From Microbacterium sp. (lineage in GTDB: Bacteria > Actinomycetota > Actinomycetes > Actinomycetales > Microbacteriaceae), in contig JAJUIM010000114.1 of NCBI GenBank assembly GCA_029267645.1, positions 1 through 6,407 on the forward strand: a stretch of DNA of 6,407 nt, read 5' to 3'. The translations under genes were made by a program, and so were the position numbers. Positions 6,041 through 6,407 of the stretch are shown one piece after another. The notes under the pieces are model-generated. The model was not told the origin of the DNA, ran no database searches, and was given only the letters and a program-made list of their open reading frames with translations. How positions within the stretch are numbered: position 1 is the stretch's first letter; each line of letters starts with the position of its first letter.

Positions 6041-6060
6041 GTGATCTGACGTCGGACCAC
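6041..6060. promoter_or_regulatory. Imperfect palindrome, possible operator of the alpha-galactosidase gene
   Basis: A 20-bp sequence centred on GACGTC has 8 of 10 symmetric pairs complementary. It lies just upstream of a candidate -10 TAGTCT (6066-6071) for the rightward gene and just outside the trxB promoter. A sugar-responsive repressor site is plausible for a glycosidase gene, but no regulator is visible and such palindromes can occur by chance. Confidence 0.3.
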
Positions 6061-6065
6061 CCCGT

Positions 6066-6071
6066 TAGTCT
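6066..6071 (+). promoter_or_regulatory. Candidate -10 element of the alpha-galactosidase gene
   Basis: TAGTCT fits TANNNT and lies 40 bp before the ATG at 6112. The best upstream -35-like hexamer, CTGACG (6046-6051), is only 14 bp away, so the promoter call is weak. Confidence 0.35.
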
Positions 6072-6111
6072 CGACGAGCGCGCAGCGACGCGCCTCACCG
6101 AGAGGATCCCC

Positions 6112-6407
6112 ATGCCCGAGACCCCCTCCCCCGTTCTGCTCCGCGGCGGCGGCGCCAGCGTCGTCGTCGCGCTCGACGGCGTGCCCCGCGTGATTCACTG
6201 GGGCGCCGACGTCGGGCCGCTGGGCGGCCCCGCGCTCGCCTCCCTCGCGGCGACGGCGCACGTCGGCACGGCCGGATCCGAGCCCGACGTCGCGCGGGTG
6301 TTCGGGCTCTGGGCGACGCAGCGAGACGGGTGGACGGGCACGCCGACCGTGGCGGGGCACGCGGCCGGATCCGCGACGACGCCGAGGCCGCGCCTCGCGA
6401 GACACGA
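6112..6407 (+). CDS. Probable GH36 alpha-galactosidase, N-terminal part (runs off window)
   Basis: Only the first 98 residues are present. They contain VLLRGGGASVVVALDGVPRV, then IHWGADVGPL (28-37) and TQRDGWTGTP (69-78) followed by AGH. This order and spacing match the N-terminal beta-sandwich of actinobacterial GH36 alpha-galactosidases, which remove terminal alpha-1,6-galactose from raffinose-type oligosaccharides and galactomannans. No signal peptide is seen, so a cytoplasmic enzyme is expected. The start ATG has AGAGGA (6101-6106) 5 nt upstream. The catalytic domain lies beyond the window, so activity cannot be judged. It is divergent from trxB and shares a 142-bp intergenic region with it. 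After GWTGTP the residues (SATTPRPRLARH) fit the family less well. That could be normal divergence or, less likely, a frameshift near 6370. Another carbohydrate-active enzyme with the same sandwich domain is the main alternative. Confidence 0.7.
   Translation, partial: MPETPSPVLLRGGGASVVVALDGVPRVIHWGADVGPLGGPALASLAATAHVGTAGSEPDVARVFGLWATQRDGWTGTPTVAGHAAGSATTPRPRLARH

Noticed and set aside
4990..6405. Leftward frame that would give a 579-residue protein fused to thioredoxin
   Set aside because: The part upstream of the trxA ATG is out-of-frame, Arg-rich translation of trxB and its promoter. trxA has its own ATG and ribosome site.
1..6407. Transposon, prophage, CRISPR array, tRNA or defence system
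   Set aside because: No transposase, integrase, terminal inverted repeats, spaced direct repeats, tRNA T-arm pattern or defence-gene motifs were seen on either strand.

Overview
The window is high-GC actinobacterial chromosome, most likely Microbacteriaceae (Microbacterium-like). Evidence: GC-rich third codon positions, GTG starts, T-less hairpin terminators, and the origin-proximal order parA-parB / small protein / convergent trxB-trxA. That order is typical of actinobacterial chromosomes a few kb from oriC. Four near-perfect copies of the chromosomal centromere site parS (core GTTTCACGTGAAAC) confirm the origin-proximal location.

Layout: (1) 1-34 may hold the first codons of a leftward gene that leaves the window (weak). 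(2) 35-1434 is a 1.4-kb stretch with no credible gene. It holds three parS sites (472, 659, 961) and a 53-bp pentanucleotide tandem array (199-251) containing four G4 runs separated by single T, a near-ideal G-quadruplex sequence. (3) 1435-2001 (-) is a RimJ/RimL-type GNAT acetyltransferase. (4) 2002-2107 is a divergent intergenic region with the fourth parS. (5) 2108-4212 (+) is the parA-parB operon. (6) 4243-4593 (+) is a small conserved-looking protein of unknown function. (7) 4619-4651 is a strong hairpin between convergent transcription units. (8) 4666-5969 (-) is trxB followed by trxA, behind a sequence that fits the SigR/SigH (thiol-stress ECF sigma) promoter consensus GGGAAT-N18-GTT exactly. 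(9) 6112-end (+) is the N-terminus of a probable GH36 alpha-galactosidase, divergent from trxB.

How it fits together: ParA (Walker ATPase) and ParB (CTP-dependent DNA clamp) act on the parS cluster to segregate the newly replicated origin. The cluster lies beside their operon and one site lies in the parA upstream region. TrxB passes electrons from NADPH to TrxA, which reduces cytoplasmic disulfides; the promoter suggests disulfide-stress induction. The acetyltransferase and alpha-galactosidase look like lineage-specific neighbours.

No clearly new multi-gene system is visible. The most unusual parts are the gene-less parS/G-quadruplex stretch, the absence of rsmG immediately upstream of parA, and a histone-H1-like lysine-repeat linker in ParB.
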